A stretch of 13,369 nucleotides of DNA from an uncultured bacterium (GTDB lineage: Bacteria; Cyanobacteriota; Vampirovibrionia; Gastranaerophilales; Gastranaerophilaceae), in assembly GCA_902782905.1 (NCBI GenBank), contig CACZPB010000066.1, forward strand, positions 1 to 13,369, read 5' to 3'. The stretch's first letter is position 1, and each line of letters starts with the position of its first letter. The translations under genes were made by a program, and so were the position numbers. Below are positions 12,617-13,369 of the stretch, piece by piece. The notes under the pieces were generated by a model that did no database searches, was not told the origin of the DNA, and worked only from the letters and a program-made list of their open reading frames with translations.

Positions 12617-13369
12617 ATGGATTTTACAACACTAACTATCAACGTTTTAAAAGCACTGTCTGTTGTCGGCGGATACGGCATTGGAATTATATTACTCACG
12701 ATAATAGTAAGAGCTGCGATGTGGCCTCTTGGGGTTTCGCAACAGCGCTCAATGCGTACTATGCAACTTTTGCAGCCTAAAATGAAGGCTATTCAAGAAA
12801 GATACAAAAGTAACCCTCAGGTTATGCAGCAAAAAATGATGGAATTTTATAAGGAACACAAATTTAACCCTATGGCGGGGTGTTTTCCTCTTTTAATACA
12901 AATGCCGATATTCATTCTTTTGTATTCAACCCTTATGAGTCCGCAATTTATACAAATGGCAGGAGATTCTCAGTTTTTATTTATAAAAAGACTTGATGCA
13001 ACAATGAAAACTTCTGCAGGAGTATCTAACGACGGTGTATTTGGTGTTTCAAGATATGACTCGTTTATGACAGGCAAAACAGCTAAGGTTTATTTCAAGG
13101 CTGATATGGAGCCGATTGACAATGTTAAAATTGAAAAACCAAACAAGGCAGTTGAAGTTCAGGGTACTTTAAATCCGGGTGAACCTGCTGATTTTAAAGT
13201 TAGTTTGGATAGTTTGAACCTGAAGTTCAGTCAGCTTGATCAGATTGAAAAAGCTGAAATTGCGGTAACAGATGTTAATACCAAAGAAGTTGAAAATATG
13301 ACTTTTGTAAGAAAAGACGGACTGCTGGTAAGCACAATTCCTACAAAAGAAGTTAAACCTGCATTCCAC
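12617..13369 (+). CDS. yidC: YidC/Oxa1-family membrane protein insertase (3' partial)
   Basis: The frame from the ATG at 12617 (AGGGAAGAG upstream) stays open for 251 codons to the window edge. YidC inserts and folds membrane proteins, alone or with SecYEG. Visible parts are a first helix, YGIGIILLTIIVRAAMWPL, carrying the conserved groove arginine, then the cytoplasmic hairpin (SQQRSMRTMQLLQPKMKAIQERY...QQKMMEFYKEH). These are followed by FNPMAGCFPLLIQMPIFILLYSTLM, the second core helix. Instead of passing soon to the next helix, the protein then has more than 110 residues of soluble, beta-rich character (DSFMTGKTAKVYFKADMEP onward). I recall that cyanobacterial YidC proteins carry an insert at this place. 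There is no large periplasmic domain before helix 1 as in E. coli. The remaining helices lie beyond the window. Confidence 0.93.
   Translation, partial: MDFTTLTINVLKALSVVGGYGIGIILLTIIVRAAMWPLGVSQQRSMRTMQLLQPKMKAIQERYKSNPQVMQQKMMEFYKEHKFNPMAGCFPLLIQMPIFILLYSTLMSPQFIQMAGDSQFLFIKRLDATMKTSAGVSNDGVFGVSRYDSFMTGKTAKVYFKADMEPIDNVKIEKPNKAVEVQGTLNPGEPADFKVSLDSLNLKFSQLDQIEKAEIAVTDVNTKEVENMTFVRKDGLLVSTIPTKEVKPAFH

Noticed and set aside
13169..13369. Minus-strand open frame at the right edge
   Set aside because: It lies opposite the continuous yidC frame and shows cysteine/phenylalanine-rich shadow composition.

Overview
The window is AT-rich bacterial chromosome with standard code 11: TGA, TAA and TAG all end recognisable genes. 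The best guess for the source is an uncultured non-photosynthetic cyanobacterial relative (Vampirovibrionia/Melainabacteria, Gastranaerophilales-like). The reasons are family-level: a YidC with a large extracytoplasmic insert after its second core helix, as I recall from cyanobacterial YidC, and paired short prepilin-like proteins ending in a DINGxKG / IADNGW[KR]VE fold. This is inference from recalled family patterns, not a database result.

Layout. Positions 1-207 (+) hold the C-terminal end of an unknown small protein with one membrane segment. From 211 to 9203 twelve genes lie on the minus strand, in four apparent transcription units read right to left. (1) A membrane-anchored TPR protein and a GAF-GAF-GGDEF diguanylate cyclase overlap by 11 nt. 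(2) tsaE and tsaB, which act in tRNA t6A37 synthesis, overlap by 4 nt. (3) smpB (trans-translation), a MerR-like/coiled-coil protein and a CxxxCxxCC cysteine-cluster protein are tightly packed. (4) cdd, a small zinc-ribbon protein, a PgpH-type c-di-AMP phosphodiesterase, ybeY and dgkA form the last unit. Unit 4 resembles the pgpH-ybeY-dgkA-cdd(-era) neighbourhood of Firmicutes, but with cdd first and an extra zinc-ribbon gene inserted.

Rightward from 9386 come two tandem prepilin-like genes separated by a strong intrinsic terminator, then glyA, then the first 251 codons of yidC, which runs off the window. glyA is flanked on both sides by copies of a GC-rich hairpin repeat (REP-like) in both orientations. 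Two copies downstream of glyA are exactly 100 nt apart.

Two patterns stand out. First, the first genes of units 1, 2 and 3 (TPR, tsaE, smpB) have no Shine-Dalgarno sequence, and a good -10 hexamer ends only 6-9 nt before the ATG. They therefore look leaderless, whereas cdd, tsaB, glyA and the prepilins have clear Shine-Dalgarno sites. Second, the REP-like repeat around glyA and yidC is an unexplained dispersed element with hairpin cores. No CRISPR array, tRNA, rRNA, transposase or phage gene was seen.
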